In this document: positions 10,201 through 23,364 of the stretch, one piece after another | Layout: each line of letters opens with the position of its first letter | How positions within the stretch are numbered: position 1 is the first letter of the stretch | Assembly: GCA_003255025.1 (NCBI GenBank) | Contig: QANY01000053.1 | Span: forward strand, 240,161-304,160 | DNA from: Datisca glomerata | Lineage: Eukaryota > Streptophyta > Magnoliopsida > Cucurbitales > Datiscaceae | Length of the DNA stretch: 64,000 nucleotides | Direction of reading: 5' to 3' | Translations under genes and position numbers: made by a program | The notes under the pieces: generated by a model | The model's database searches: none | Told to the model about the DNA's origin: nothing | Seen by the model: the letters and a program-made list of their open reading frames with translations, nothing else

Positions 10201-12119
10201 AATGGTAAGGAAAATGTAAGAATAAGAAAGGATGGAAAGCCAAGACATCAATGAAAGTCAAGAAGAAGTAGAACGATAACAAGCCCAATGGAAAATATTT
10301 TCATTGTGGCGTTGAAAGTCATTGGAAGAGAAACTGTAACAAGTATCTCTCCGAGCTGAAAAAGAAAAGTAAATATGATTTACTTGTACTTGAAGCTTGT
10401 TTAGTGGAATATGATTTTTCATCCTGGATATTGTATTTAGGAGCCACTAACCATGTATGTTCTTCTTTACAGATGCTAGATTTGTCAAGGGAGGTGGTTG
10501 ATAGTGAGGTCATTATGAGAGTTGGCAGTGGTGTGCTCGTGTTAACAAAAGCATTGGGGACAATCCGCCTTAATTTTAGAAATAATTACTTAGTTTTGAA
10601 CGATATTTTTTATACTATTGGATTTTCAAAAAATTTGATTTGTCTTTTATTACTACATAAACAATTTTTTAAAGTTTCTTTAATTAATAATGAGTTTATT
10701 ATTTCTAAGAATGAATTCAATATTTATCATTCAAAAGTATTGAACGGACTGTCCATGCTTAAACCGACTGAACACGCGTTAAATAATTCTGAATGATTTA
10801 AAGTAGCAAATCCTAAAAGTAACAAACGACAAAGAGTTTCCTATGCTAATGAAAGCACATATCTTTGGCATCATAGGTTGGGACATCTTAATCTAGTTGG
10901 TTAAACAAGTTAACAAAGCATGGGGCTTTGAGAGAACTAAAAGTCGGAACTCTCATTTTTGTGAATCCTATCTAGAGGGTAAAATGATCAATGACATTTC
11001 ACAGGAAAGCACCAAAGAGCCAATGAACCAATTGATCTAGTGCATAATTATATTTGTGGACCGATCAATGTACATGCTAAAGGTGGACATGAGTATTTCA
11101 TCACTTTTATTGACCATTACTAAAGATATGGTTATACTTACTTAATGCATAGAAAATCTGGAACTTTTGAAAAGTTTAAAGACTTCAAAACTGAAACTGA
11201 AAAGTAATTTAGTAAATCATTGAACACCCTTCGATCAGATCGAGGCCGTGAATACTTGGATTTAGAATTCAAAGATTACTTGTTGAAGTATAGAATCTTA
11301 TCCTAACTCATAACACCTAAAACGTCGCATCAATATGCTATTTCAGAAAGGAGAAATTGAACCTTATTGGATATGGTTAGTTCGATGTTAAGCTGTTCAT
11401 CACTACCATTTATATTTTTGGGATATGCATTACACACGGAAAGATACATTTTGAATGTAGTGCCTTCTAAGTCTATAAGCAAGACACTTTTAGAGTTATG
11501 GTATGGCTCCAAACCCAGTTTGTGTCATTTTTGTATATGAGGGTGTCCAGCTCATGTTTTTAGACCTAAGACTAGAAAGTTAGACTCAAGGTCTGAAGTG
11601 TGTATATTCGTTAGCATGCTCCAAGGACTAGAGGTGGGTACTTTTATAGTCACAATGATCAAAATGTGTTTATGTCGACAAATGAAACATTTCTTGAACA
11701 CGACTATATGGAAAACTACAAAAAAGTAGTTCTCGAAGAATTAGCGTTTGATGAGATCAGACCACTTTCATCATCAACTGATAAACGACAAATCAATGAA
11801 ACCACTGTTCATGTTCAGGAAATCATGGTGCAACGTCGTAGTGGGAGGATGTAAGAAAGCTTATTTGCTATGAACTAGAGGCACATGTCCTGGTGTCTGA
11901 CACTGATAAGGATGACTCATTAATCTTTAAAGAGGCGATGGATTATCCTGAAAAGGAGAAATGGCTAGATGCCATGAACTAGGAAATAGAATTAATGTAT
12001 TCCAATTCTGTCTGAGAATTTGTAAATCCACCTGAAGATATCATGCCCATTGGATGTAAATGGATTTTCAAGAAGAAAATAGGTGCAGATGGGAAAGTAG
12101 AGACAAGGCACGGCTAGTA
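10201..12119 (+). pseudogene. Copia gag C-terminus, protease, integrase and RT start
   Basis: Domains follow in normal copia order. The zinc knuckle near 10286-10340 reads YFHCGVESHWKRNC, so the first cysteine is lost. The protease site near 10432 reads LYLGATNHVCSS where LDSGATNH is expected, so the catalytic aspartate is gone. Integrase-like sequence runs from about 10830 to 11640 with many stops. The RT N-terminal region lies at 11880-12119 (PIGCKWIFKKK, then KARLV). It is cut at 12119 by a solo LTR and resumes at 14257. The damage rules out activity. Confidence 0.8.
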
Positions 12120-14256
12120 TGTTGGGGGTAATACCCTCAAAGCATGTGTATTGACATTTTAATATGAAATTTAATGAAATTATATTTTTCTTTTAATTGT
12201 TCTTTTAAATTATTGTCGAATAATTTATATAAATATCTTAAAAATCCATATTCATTAATGAGACTATGATATTGTATTAGTATGAGAGGATTAAGATCAT
12301 AGATAATGAATAAAATTGTCAGCAACATATTAAAGTATGGAATCTTTGATAAATGGTTGCTAGTATGGTTCACTAAGCATTATGAATGCATGTGATCTAG
12401 ATCCGGATCATTAATGTGGATAGACATCATAGTGAATGTACTTTATATAAGAATATTATATATGACGGGACCGATGTGGATTAATATCTTCATTAACGTA
12501 CCATTTATCCTAAAGATTTAATACACATCAATTCGATGATGCTATGTAGATCAGTCTGAATCCTGAGTAGTCATGAAATCTAATACATGTCTACTGGATC
12601 TTTTGATTCACTCGTTAAAGTTTGTTTGTAAAACATGCTAGTGACTTTTGTTTTGGAGATTCATTGATATAGATAGCTAGGAACATGAACTTACAAAATT
12701 TGGAATCCAAGCTTTCCTAGCGGATCGTATATTATTTTTCTGAAGTGTTGTTTCTAAAACTAAATGGTTATTGAGCTTAAATTCATAATATGATTATAAA
12801 TTAGTCATTCATTAGTTAATTAATGGTACTTAAGGATCAAGAGGTAATTAGAAGGGTAAAATGGTAATTTTGACCAATTCTAATTTATAAACCAATAATT
12901 GGAGGACAGAACTACGTGAAATGATTATATCAAAAGACTACGCGAGAATAATCTATAAATACATTCTGTGATCACTAAGGGTGCAATTTTATATTGATAG
13001 TGGAGTAATAATGGAGTTAATAAATAGTATTATTTAATTAAAGAATTTAATTAATAATCTAATTTACTGGAGCTTATGATTATAGGTCCATTGTCCCCAA
13101 GTCACCTCTGTAGTACACAGTCGAGGGTGTGAATATTACATGTCATGAGAAAATGACTTACTTGTAAAAGAAATTTTTATTCTAGCGCAAGTACATAATT
13201 ATGTGTGATTAGTTAATTGAATTCTTTTTATATAAATTTCAGAAATTATAAATATATAAAAATAATTATATCGATTAATTTTTTATTTATCGATAAGTGA
13301 GACAGAATATCTAATTTGTGAAATTAGATAATTTATAAATTACTATTAGATAATAATTTTAATTAACTAAGTCTGTTATTTGTGAACTAACAAATTAGTT
13401 AGTTGATAGAGATAATCAGATATGTTAATTTTGAATGAACTTATATCTAGATATTTATTTGATTAAAATAAATATTTAATTCACAGTAATTGTCACGTGT
13501 CAATAACTGATTGAGAATCAGAGATTAACATGGACTACTATAGTGTCACTTGACAATATAGTAGTGAGGGTGTAATACTATAGTTCCGTGTGGCACTGCA
13601 GTTATACACAAATTACAGTGGGTCCCACTGCAATGGTAATTTTAAAATTAAATATATTTTCAATTTATCCCTAAAAATGTGATTGCCATTATCTAGAAAA
13701 TATACAGATATTATTCTAATGGCATCGAGAATGAGAGTGAACAATACAGTTGTTATCATGGTGATTTTTCTTTGTGATTAAAAGGTAATAAAAAACTCTG
13801 AAAGAATAATGATTGTATTCTTTTAGAGTGTTGTCTAACTAAATTATTCATTCTCAGTAAACCTTTAGATCTCATGTGTTGAGTACATTTAGAGACAGAA
13901 AAATATCTTTGAATTATTCTACGTGCCCACACACGTCCTAATTGTTTGAGAATTGATTTGGAAGATCTTGGTATGGATCTCAAAATCCATTGTTTGTGGG
14001 AACACATGATTCTTGATTTACAAGGACACGTGATATAGACTACAAGAGGAATATGATTCCTATCCATGTATGTCTTCGATTTAATATATAAACATATAAT
14101 GAATCCTGATTGAAAAGAGTTTTCAATAAACGTTTTTTATTTTGGAAATTGTTTCGTCGCACTTGTTTTCGCTTTATGGAAAAACATACGATTCATTTTT
14201 AATAGATTTTTCAAAAGCCACCACACCTCTGCACGCGTGCGCCACACTTTCTAACG
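12120..14256 (+). mobile_element. Copia solo LTR B nested in a copy of its own family
   Basis: The start TGTTGGGGGTAATACCCTCA matches LTR A, and the 3' end (CACTTTCTAACG) has CA changed to CG. It is flanked by TAGTA at 12115-12119 and TGGTA at 14257-14261, a 5-bp target duplication with one mismatch. The host reading frame runs ...KARLV before it and resumes VA.. after it. No internal region is present, so LTR-LTR recombination has removed the body. Length 2,137 bp. Confidence 0.8.
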
Positions 14257-15597
14257 TGGTAGCTAGGGCTATACATAATTGAATGAGTCCATTACGAGAG
14301 ACATTCTCCCCTATTGGCATGCTAAAATCCATTCGCATCCTTTTGTCCATTGCCGCTAGTTTTGACTATGAAATATTTCAAATGGATGTCAAGACAACTA
14401 TTTTGAATGGCTTTCTTGAAGAAAGCATTTATGTGATTCAACTAAAAGGGTTCGTGAAAAAGAGGCAAGATCAGAAAGTATGCAAGTTGCTTAAATCTAT
14501 TTATGGATTAAAGTAAGTATCTAGATCTTGGAATATTGCCTTTGTTGAGATTAGTAAATCGTATGGCTTCGAGAAAAATGTTAACGAAACTTGTGTTTAT
14601 AAATACATAAAAAAACAAGATAGTGGTTTTCTTAGTTCTTTATGTTGACAATATTCTACTCACTGGGAATGATGTAGAAACTTTGTCAAAGATAAATAAG
14701 TGGTTAGCTGAGAAATTTTAAATGAAAGATTTGGGAAATGCGAGCTACGTTCTAAGCATCCAAATCTTAAGGGATGGAAAGAATAAGCTCATGGAACTTT
14801 CTCAAGCCTCTTATATTGATAAGGTGTTGTAGAGATTCTCTATGGAGAATTCTAAGGAGCAATGTCCGAAGACACCTAATGAGGAAAAGGATATGATAAA
14901 GGTTCCTTATGCATCAGTTATTAGTAGTCTTATAAATATCGCGTTGTGTACGAGACCAGACATCTGTTATGTAGTGGGAATTATCAGTCGTTATCAATCG
15001 AATCCAAGTTTGTAACATTAGATTGCAGTAAAGCGCATTCTCAAGTATTTTAGAAGAACGAGAAACTATATGCTTGTTTATTCAGTTGGAGACCTGAACC
15101 CAACTAGATAAATTGATTCTGATTTTCAATCAGACAGAGATAGTTGAAAGTCGACGTCTAGATCAGTATTCACCCTACGTGGAAGTGTTGTCGTCAGGAG
15201 TAGTATCAAGCAATCCAACATTGCAGATTCTACTATGGAAGTCGAATATATATCGGCTTGTTAAGTTACGAAAAAAGCGTATGGCTCAGAAATTTTTATA
15301 CTGATCCGAAAGCAGTTCTAGATATGGACAAGCCACTATTCCTATACTGTGACAACAGTTGGGTGGTAGCTAATTCCGAATAACTGAGGAGTCACAAGAG
15401 GGGCAAGCACATAGAGATAAAATATCATCTTATAAGAGAGATTGTGCATCGATGGATGTGGATGTTATGAAGATTGAATCAGATCAGAACTTTGCTGATC
15501 CTTTTACCAAGACACTTCCTGCGAAGTCATTTGAGGGTCATATGCATAACATAAGGTTGAGAGAGATGCCACATTTTCTTTAGGGAAAGTGGGAGAT
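14257..15597 (+). pseudogene. Copia reverse transcriptase and RNase H, downstream half
   Basis: RT resumes with ETFSPIGMLKSIRILLSIAA, then FQMDVKTTILNGFLEESIYV and VCKLLKSIYGLK, all canonical copia RT blocks. A degenerate form of the LYVDD active-site block follows near 14640. RNase H remains at about 15110-15540 (YCDNSWVVAN, RGKHIEIKYHLIRE). Frameshifts and stops are frequent. A polypurine tract, GGGAAAGTGGGAGA, at 15582-15596 precedes the 3' LTR. Confidence 0.85.
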
Positions 15598-15650
15598 TGT
15601 TAGGGGTAACGCCCTCAAAGCATGTGTATTGACTTTTAAAATGAAATTTA
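15598..15650 (+). mobile_element. First 53 bp of the copia 3' LTR
   Basis: TGTTAGGGGTAACGCCCTCA follows the polypurine tract directly, as a 3' LTR should. After 53 bp it is interrupted by another start of the same LTR family. Confidence 0.75.
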
Positions 15651-17310
15651 TATTGGGGGTTATGCCCTCAAAATATGTGTATTGACATTTTGATATGAAA
15701 TTTAATAAGGGTTACATCTTTCTTATAATTGTTCTTTTAAATTATTGTTGAATAATTTATATGAATATCTGAAAATTCCATATTCATTAATGAGACTATG
15801 ATCTTGTATTAGTACAAGAGGATTAAGATCATAGATTATGAATAAAATATTGATTTCTATAAGTGTTAATTCTGAAACTGATCCGTTACCGAGCTTAATT
15901 TTATAATAAGATTATAAATTAACTATTTAATAGTGGATTAATGGCACTTAAGGATCAAGAGCTATTTAGAGGGGTAAAATGATAATTTTGACTAGCTCTA
16001 ATTTACGAACCAATAGTTATAGGACATAACTACATGAAATGATTATATCAGTGTAATACATGAGATTACTCTGTAAATACATTCTATAATCACTAAGAGT
16101 TCAATTCTATATTTATAGTGGACTAATAATAGAATTAATCAATAAGATTATTTAATTAATAAATCTGATTTATTGGAGCTTAGAATTTTAGTTTTATGGT
16201 CCATAAGTCATCTCTATACTACGCAGTCAAGGGTGTGAATATTTTAAAGGACATGAGAAAATGACTGACTCTTAAATGAATTTTTATTCTGGGGCAAGTA
16301 CATAATTATGATATAATTATGTGTGACTAATTAATTTAAAATTAATTAATTGAATTATATATATATATATATATAATTTTCTGAAATTATAAATATAATA
16401 ATTATCGATTATTTTTCTAATTATTAATAAGTGACACAGAATATCTAATTTATGAAATTAGATAATTAAATTATTACTAGATAATAAATTGAATCGACTA
16501 AATCTATTATTTGTGAAATAACAAAATATTTAGGTTATAGAGATAATCAGATATGTTAATTTTGAATGACTGATATCTAGATATTTATCTGATTAAAATA
16601 TTTAATTTGCACAATGATTGAGAATTATAGATCATCATGGATTGTTGTAGTGTCACGTGGCACTACAACAGTAGGCGTGTAACACTACAGTGCCACACGG
16701 CACTGCAGTGTGGCATAACACACAGTAGTGTGAGGCATTGTGATAGTTTACGCCAACTTCAGTGTTGTGTGGCACTGCAGTTGTGCACCATTATACAGTG
16801 AGTTCCACTGTATTAGGTAATTTGTAATTAAATACTAATTTTTAATTATCCCAAAAATTTGATACGCCATTCTCTAGAAAATTTACATATATTATTCAAA
16901 TGGCCTAAGTTCAAGAATTACCAGTTCATTAAGAATTGAATTGAGAACACATTTAGTGTTAGAGTAATTTTTCTCTGTGATTAAAAGTTAATCAAATCTC
17001 TAAAACAATAATCATCGCGTTCTTTTAGAGAATCGTCTCACTAATCTCCTTCTCAGTAAATCTCTAGATCTCATGTGTTGATTACATCTGGAAACAAAAA
17101 AAAGTGTCTTGTAATATTCTATGTGCCCACACACGTCTTAGTGCGTTGATGATTGACTTGAAAGATCTTAGTGTGAATCTCAGAGTCTACTGATCGTTTG
17201 AACGGTTTTGAAGGACGGAGGTTCGATCTGTTTTTCAAGGACGTTTGATATAGAATGCAAGAGGTATATGATTCCTAACATTCTATGTTATAAATTTAAT
17301 GTATAAATGT
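15651..17310 (+). mobile_element. Copia LTR C, internally deleted and 3' truncated
   Basis: It begins TATTGGGGGTTATGCCCTCA (TG changed to TA) and aligns with LTR A. About 350-400 bp are missing near 15850, where ATGAATAAAAT jumps to sequence that lies much further on in LTR A. Homology fades near 17310, where gypsy gag begins. It probably inserted into the 3' LTR at 15598-15650. Confidence 0.7.
16643..16670. promoter_or_regulatory. 28-bp G-box palindrome in LTR C
   Basis: Left half TGTTGTAGTGTCAC and right half GTGGCACTACAACA are reverse complements at 13 of 14 positions, centred on CACGTG, the plant G-box recognised by bZIP and bHLH factors. It lies in the U3-like part of the LTR. A related, partly rearranged GCCACGTGGC motif occurs in LTR D near 40420. 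Regulatory function is inference. Confidence 0.5.
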
Positions 17311-18306
17311 GAGGAAGAAAAGAAAAGCATTCAAAAGTTATTTGAGCAGCAGAACCCTGTGTAGTGCAAAGATGACGGTAGCACGAGAACGGGTAAGCGT
17401 GGATCAGAACGTTCTAAGAAGAAGAAAGATGAGAAGCAATGTGACTTTAGGAAATGACTAAGGCTCACTAGAGGAATCCACCACAAGGATAGGATATACA
17501 CCCCACTGACTATCCTAGTAAATCAGATCCTTGAAGTCATCGAGGATGAACCTTGGTTGAAATTCCCTCATCCCATTACAAAGGAGCTGGATCCGAGAAA
17601 CAGATAAATATTACCACTTCCATCGGAGTGCTAGTCATGAAACTCGAGACTGCTACCAACTAAAGGACTACGTTGAGAAGCTCGTCTAGCAGGAACATTT
17701 GAAGAAGTATGTTTTAAGGCGGGACCAACCAAAAAGGGATGAGAGACAGCAGCGCCCTAGGGATTAAGAACCATTAAGAATAGTGGACACCGTCATTTCC
17801 ATGACAGAATTAGAAGGAACGACTAGGAAGGAACGAAAAATCTACCGCAAAAATCCTACCCTATAAGTGAAGATGACCGAAAGAAAGTAGTTAATAACCC
17901 ACATGGCGAGCACAATGATGCTATTATGATAACCATTCAGATTGGCAATTATTTACTGTGGAGAGTACTGGTCGATGATGGAAGTGCTGTGAATATACTC
18001 CATCGCTCAACGCTTAAGAAGATGGCAATAGATACCCCTAAGTTGCATGGCCTGAGGCAGCCACTCATAGGGTACAACAGAACAGTAACATACTCTGAAT
18101 GAATTTTATCACTCCCGGTACGGGCTGACCCATTCAACCGCCTCACTGATTTTGTGGTCATTGAGACACGGTCACCCTATTATGCGATCCTTGGAAGAAC
18201 TTGGTTTCACGAGATGAAAGTTGTTCCGTCAACATATTATCAAACATTGAAGTATCTATCGCTGGAAGGAGTGTGGACCATATTTGGGGATCAAGCATCT
18301 GCTTGA
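17311..18306 (+). pseudogene. Tat-type gypsy gag C-terminus and protease
   Basis: The gag end reads HFHRSASHETRDCYQLKDYV followed by EKLV and LKKYV, a block characteristic of Tat-lineage gypsy gag (FH...GH.TEDC..L...IE.LI..G.L..FV). Protease follows at about 17890-18300 with LVDDGSAVNIL at the active site, where DGGSS or DTGSS is usual, and the ILGRTW block downstream. The gag N-terminus, leader and 5' LTR are missing. Several stops interrupt both domains. Confidence 0.75.
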
Positions 18307-18396
18307 TCCTACACGGTGTCGGCACTTGACTCCATAAAAGACAATCTCCATGTTCTTGAAAGTGGGGAAGAAAAATATGACCAATAGCAATTAGAT

Positions 18397-19918
18397 ATGG
18401 ATGAACTGAGTGAGACCAACCAGAGATATGAAGTCAGAAGCAAGATCGAATTTGTAGATCTGGGGGAAGGAAAAAAAACCACAGTAGGAGCAAGACTATC
18501 TAAAACAGAAAAAGGAGAACTCAACCAATTTCTTAGAAAGAACATGGACATTTTTACCACTACTGTCGCTGAGATGCCAGGTATTGACGAATCGATAATT
18601 TTCCATAAACTGAATATTGATCCTTTTGTTAAACCTGTTAAACAGAAAAAATGGTCTTTCTCTCCCAAGAGGAAGATGGCAATAAAACAAGAAGTGGAGA
18701 AATTGCTCGAAGAAAAGTTCGTCAAGGAAGTTAGTTACTCAAAGTGGCTGGCAAACATCATAATGGTGAAGAAAAAGAATGGGAAATAGAGAATGGGAAA
18801 TAGAGAATTTTCGTGGACTTTACAAATCTAATTAAAGCTTATCCAAAAGACAATTACCCGTTGTCGAGGATCGATCAAATGGTGGATGATACATCTGGGC
18901 AGGAGCTATTAAGTGTCATGGATGCTTATTCTGGATATAATCAGGTGAAAATGTTCCATGCGGATCAGGAAAAAACATCATTAATCACTGATTTTGGAAT
19001 ATATTGCTATACTGTAATGCCTTTCGATCTGAAAAATGGAGGAGCAACATACCAAAGACTGGTCAATAAAGTCTTTGAGAAGTAAATTGGGAAGATGGTG
19101 TAAGTATATGTAGATGATATGCTCGTAAAAGATGAAAGAATAGAAGACCACATCCACAATATGGAAGAAGCGTTCTCCACTTTGAGAAAAAGTACTATGA
19201 AGTTGAACTCAGAAAAATGCACTTTCGGAGTAGCAACTGAAAATTTCTAGGGCATTTGGTCAACAACAGAGGAATTGAAATCAATCCATATCAGATAAAA
19301 GAAATTATAGACCTGAAGTCACCACAGACAAAGAAGGAGATCTAAAGCTTGACAAGAAAATTGGCGGCTTTGAATAGATTTATGTCCAGATCCACAGACA
19401 AATGCAGACCATTCTTTGCCAAGCTAAAAATAAATTCTAGACAATAGTGGGATAAAGAGTGTGAAGACGCCTTACAAAAAATAAAAGAGTATTTGACTTC
19501 ACCACCAATATTGTTGAAGCCCTTACCAGGGGAAGATCTTTACCTCGCGGTGTCAAAAATCGAAAGTAGTGCAGCACTCGTTAGAACGGAAGAAGGGCGT
19601 CAAAAGCCAGTTTAAATTGTGAGTAAGAGTTTTGCAGCTGTGAAAGCTAGATACGGGAAAATGGAGAAGTTGATACTCACATTGATAGTTGCTGCAAGAA
19701 AACTCAGACATTCTTTTTAGGAGCACCCTATAAATATGGTGACAGAATTTCCAATAAAAATTTTACTACACCCACCTGAGGTGTCGCGAAGACTTGCAAG
19801 ATGGACAATAGAGCTCGGGGTAAATGACATACAATATGCCCCTCATACCTCCATAAAAGCCCAAGTCTTGGTAGATTTCATTGCGCAATTTACTTATGAC
19901 CATGGAAAGTATGTGTGA
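18397..19918 (+). pseudogene. Tat-type gypsy reverse transcriptase and first RNase H
   Basis: The frame from 18397 carries HKLNIDPFVKPVKQKKW and WLANIIMVKKKNGK. A 12-16 bp local duplication of GAATGGGAAATAGA at 18777-18804 then adds a stop and a shift. The RT core resumes with NLIKAYPKDNYPLSRIDQMV and LSVMDAYSGYNQVKM, and the YVDDMLVK active-site box is at about 19107-19130. RNase H-like sequence follows (GEDLYLAVS, KARYGKMEKL, RRLARWTIEL) to about 19918. Stops and shifts make it inactive, but the motif order is standard. Confidence 0.85.
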
Positions 19919-20277
19919 CAATAGAGGGAAAAGAAGGAGCCATTTGGACTCTATTTGTAGATGGGGCAACTAACTATTGTAGAGCCGGAGAAAGAGTGGT
20001 TGTGCAAACTCCGTATAGGGAAACCTTCGAACAATCCTTGTCATTTGGTTTCCAAGCATCAAATAATGAAATAGAGTACGAAGTGTTATTAGCTGGACTG
20101 CGGCTCATGATGATGTTTAAGATAACTAGAATCAAAATATGTTACGATTCAATGTTAGTTGCTAACCAAATCATAGGAAAATACAATGCGAAAGATGACT
20201 ATATGGCGGAGTACTTGCAGAGTGCCAAAGAAATGCTTGAGCTATTAAAATACTACGAGATTCAAAAATACCCATAA
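19915..20277 (+). pseudogene. Second, archaeal-type RNase H of the Tat gypsy element
   Basis: A clean 120-codon frame reads IWTLFVDGATN (first catalytic Asp), then NNEIEYEVLLAGLRL (catalytic Glu) and ICYDSMLVANQI (catalytic Asp). This is a second RNase H lying after the RT-linked one and before integrase. A dual RNase H arrangement is known from the Tat lineage of plant gypsy elements. The frame stops at 20277, but homology continues into ..ADALASL at about 20290-20320 in another frame. Confidence 0.8.
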
Positions 20278-20559
20278 CAGAAAATTTGAGAGCAGATGCA
20301 TTAGCCAGCTTGCGGTCGTCAGCCCAAATTTCGTTCAGACGAACGGTGACAGTAGAATATCTGGATGTCCCAAGTACAAAGATGTTGGTGCAAGCGGAAG
20401 TAACAACATGAAACAATGAGAGTGATTGGTGAAGGAATATAGTGCGGTACCTACTCGATCAGAAGCTCCCAACCGACAAAATTGAAGCTCAAAAACTCTG
20501 ATAGCAGAGCGCTAGGTACACCATTATCCAAGGGGAGCTGTATAGGAGATCATTCTTGG

Positions 20560-21500
20560 GTCCTTACCTCAAATGCCTTTCCCCAATGGAAGCTCAATAC
20601 GTGATGGCTGAAGTACACGAAGGAATTTGTGGGAATCATTTTGGGGGAAGAACTTTAGCCAACAAGTTACTGAACTAGGGGTACTTCCTCGTTACGAAGA
20701 TGGCCCCAGAAACATTGCAGACGCTCCTGATCCCCTGGCCATCTATGTAATAGGGAATTGATGTAGTGTGCTCACTACCGATGGCCCCCGCTCAGGAAAG
20801 ATTCTTACTAGTGATAATTGATTATTTCACATAGTGGATAGAAGCAGAAGCATTAGCTAGAGTGCAAGAAGAAGTAAGACAATTCCTATGGAAAAAGATT
20901 GTATGCAGTTTACTATTAGCCGGGTGAAAAGTTTTTGCGAAGATCTCCGGATAAAAAAAAGATTGTCAGCTCCATACTACCCTCAGGGCAACGGACAGGT
21001 GGAAAGATCAAATAGAACAATTCTGGAAAATCTGAAAAAGCAACCGGTAGCTGCAAAAGGAAAGTGGGTTGAAGAGTTGCCATCAGCTCTGTGGGTGTAC
21101 CGCACGACACCACGAGGGTCGACGGGAGAAACACCATTTGCATTGACGTTTGGTGCATCAGTTGTCATACCAGTTGAAATTGGGTGCCCTGCTTTGAGAT
21201 TAGAAATAAATGAGGATACGAACTCTAAGCGGATCATCAAGAGTCTGGACTTCCTGGCGGAAAAGAAAGAAGTTGTTCTAGTAAGGATGGCCGGTATAAT
21301 TAAAAAAGGAGAAAGTACTTCCAAAAAAGGGTCAAAGGGAAACAGTTCCAAGTGGGAGACCTTGTTCTTAAAGGAATTTTCCAACCAAATGAAGGAAAAT
21401 TAAGACCAAATTGGGAAGGACCTTTCATAGTCAAAACCGCTGCAGGAAACGGATCTTACTACTTGATGACAAATGAGGGAAGTAACTTACCCAGACCCTA
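20560..21500 (+). pseudogene. Tat-type gypsy integrase
   Basis: The N-terminal zinc part is recognisable as VHEGICGNHFGGRTLANKLL. The core follows with GIDVVCSLPMAPAQERFLLV and IDYFT.WIEAEAL, interrupted by stops and one shift. A 171-codon open frame (20888-21403) carries YYPQGNGQVERSNRTILENL and LPSALWVYRTTPRGSTGETP, ending in the usual GDLVLK-like block. Homology to the polyprotein C-terminus ends near 21500. Confidence 0.85.
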
Positions 21501-21578
21501 AAACATTTATATCTGTGATTTTTCCCATTAAGGGTTTTTCACGTAAAAATCATGTGTTCTTTATTTTTTTTCAAAAAT

Positions 21579-21810
21579 TGAAACGGGCCCCTAAACTCAT
21601 TAAGAACTTATATCCTTGAAAGCTTATGCTTTCTAAAGGAAATGGAAGAGCTCATTAAAAGCTTATATCCATGAGAGCTTCTACTTTTTAAAGGAAATGG
21701 AAACGGGCCCCTAAGCTCATTAAGAGCTTATGCCCATGAAAGGTTCTATTTTCTAAAGGAAATGAAAACAAGTCCCCTGAATTCATTAAGAACTTAAGTC
21801 CATGAGGAAT
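21579..21810 (+). repeat. About 65-bp tandem repeats after integrase
   Basis: Four diverged units contain AAACGGGCCCCTAAACTCAT, CATTAAGAGCTTAT and CTAAAGGAAATGG. They lie in the gap between pol and the antisense gene. Confidence 0.75.
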
Positions 21811-22551
21811 AGTGACTACAAAACTACCCTCTAAAGGAAATCACAAAGGAAAGAAATTCTGAAAGAAGAAGAAAAAGAGGAAAGGGAAGAGATTCAGAAA
21901 TGGGAAAAAGCCTAAGGAAAAGATGAAGTCAGAATGTCTTTGTTATTGATTGAAAAGGGAAAACTACAATAAGAAAGATAAAATTCAAGGAAAGAAAAAG
22001 CCTAAATTACAATCACTTCGGGATCTCGCTTGGGAACAACTTCTTCCGAAGCAGGAGCGGGAATGGCAGCAGATGGAAACACTTGAGTAAGGGCATCTTC
22101 TGTTGAAGCACCAATAGAATCCTCGACTTTAAGGATGAGGGGCTGTCTGGGAGGACTTTACCATCACGTCCCTATAACCTGCACTATAAACCATCACATC
22201 TCCTTGCTCGAACAGAGCCTCATACTCCAGATCGGAAGCAGCCTCCCTCTCAATAACCGCGTTTCGTGCTTTTTCTGCTTCAACCTTGACCGACTCAGCT
22301 TCAGCTAAAGCCTTCTTCGCAGATTTAAACTCTTCCACCAGCCTTCGCTCTTCCACAGTAGTAGCCTCTGCATCAAAGGACATCTTCTCAAAGGCCTTTT
22401 GAAGCTCGACTTCATTGGCCACGTATTGCTCTTTTTTAGCTTGGAGACGAGAATTTGCAGAATTGACCAATGTAAGCTCCCTCCGGAGTTAAGACAAAGC
22501 CTGGTCACGCTGAGTATGAAAATATTGAAGGGCATTATGATGGATAGCAGG

Positions 22552-22631
22552 CTAAAAAGGAATAAGGAATATGTAAAGAAAAATATTTCAAAAAAAAAAA
22601 AGAAGAAAAGAGAAGACAATAGGAGTTGTAC
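22552..22631 (-). other. Phase-0 spliceosomal intron in the antisense gene
   Basis: Donor G/GTACAAC at 22631 and acceptor CCTTTTTAG ending at 22552, 80 bp, with a T-rich body. Removing it joins ..SHDLMW to PAIHHNALQYFHTQRD in the same frame, which then runs into the coiled coil. Frame continuity across the junction is the main evidence. Confidence 0.65.
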
Positions 22632-23364
22632 CCACATCAAGTCATGGCTCAATCTGCTCATAAGATCATTGATTAGGAGCCTCCTTAAGATGCCATTGTC
22701 AGAACGGGACTGAATGCCACAAAGAATGACATAGGAAGCAACCGGATCATTCAGAAGGCAGACCATCTCTGGAACGAGAACATTAGAGACGCGCTTCAAC
22801 TTCCACCGAGCGGGAAGAAGGACTGTCGCTTCTCTAGATCCTAAAGCAAGAGTATTTGCAGCAATAGGCATGGAAAATGATGGCGCGTGAATTATAGGGG
22901 GAGGTAGTTCAGAGCTGGGGGAGCCTCGATCCTAGAACCGGGCTCAAGGGGAGTAGGATTAACAGTGGCAGGAGCAGCAGGGACGTTCTCTGAACGGGAA
23001 GAGCTGGAAGCATCAATACGAGGCCTACTTTCTACGAGACCCACAAATTTACTCTGCAACCTCTTGCCCATTATGATACCAACTGAAGCCCGTCAAACAA
23101 CTCCTGGTGATCCGAAGAGCTAGAACTGGAATGATCAGAGTCTGAGTAAAAGGAGGAAGTCGAAACTGATGAAGACCGTGCTAGCACTAGGGCAGCTGTT
23201 GGGATTGAAGACGAAGACGGGCCCGAAGTCGAAGTAAGAATTGAAGCAACAACGCGGTTGTTATTGAGGAGCACCTTCCAATCTCTCTCTTGTCCTCGGA
23301 GATGGAAAGCAGCAGTGATCATGCCCTGGATTCCTTGGACAGATAAGGCTTCGGAGTTTCTTTG

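Noticed and set aside
22305..22871. 188-codon minus-strand frame as one protein
   Set aside because: It reads through the 80-bp intron (a Phe-rich tract) and out of frame beyond it. The spliced frame gives the coiled coil.
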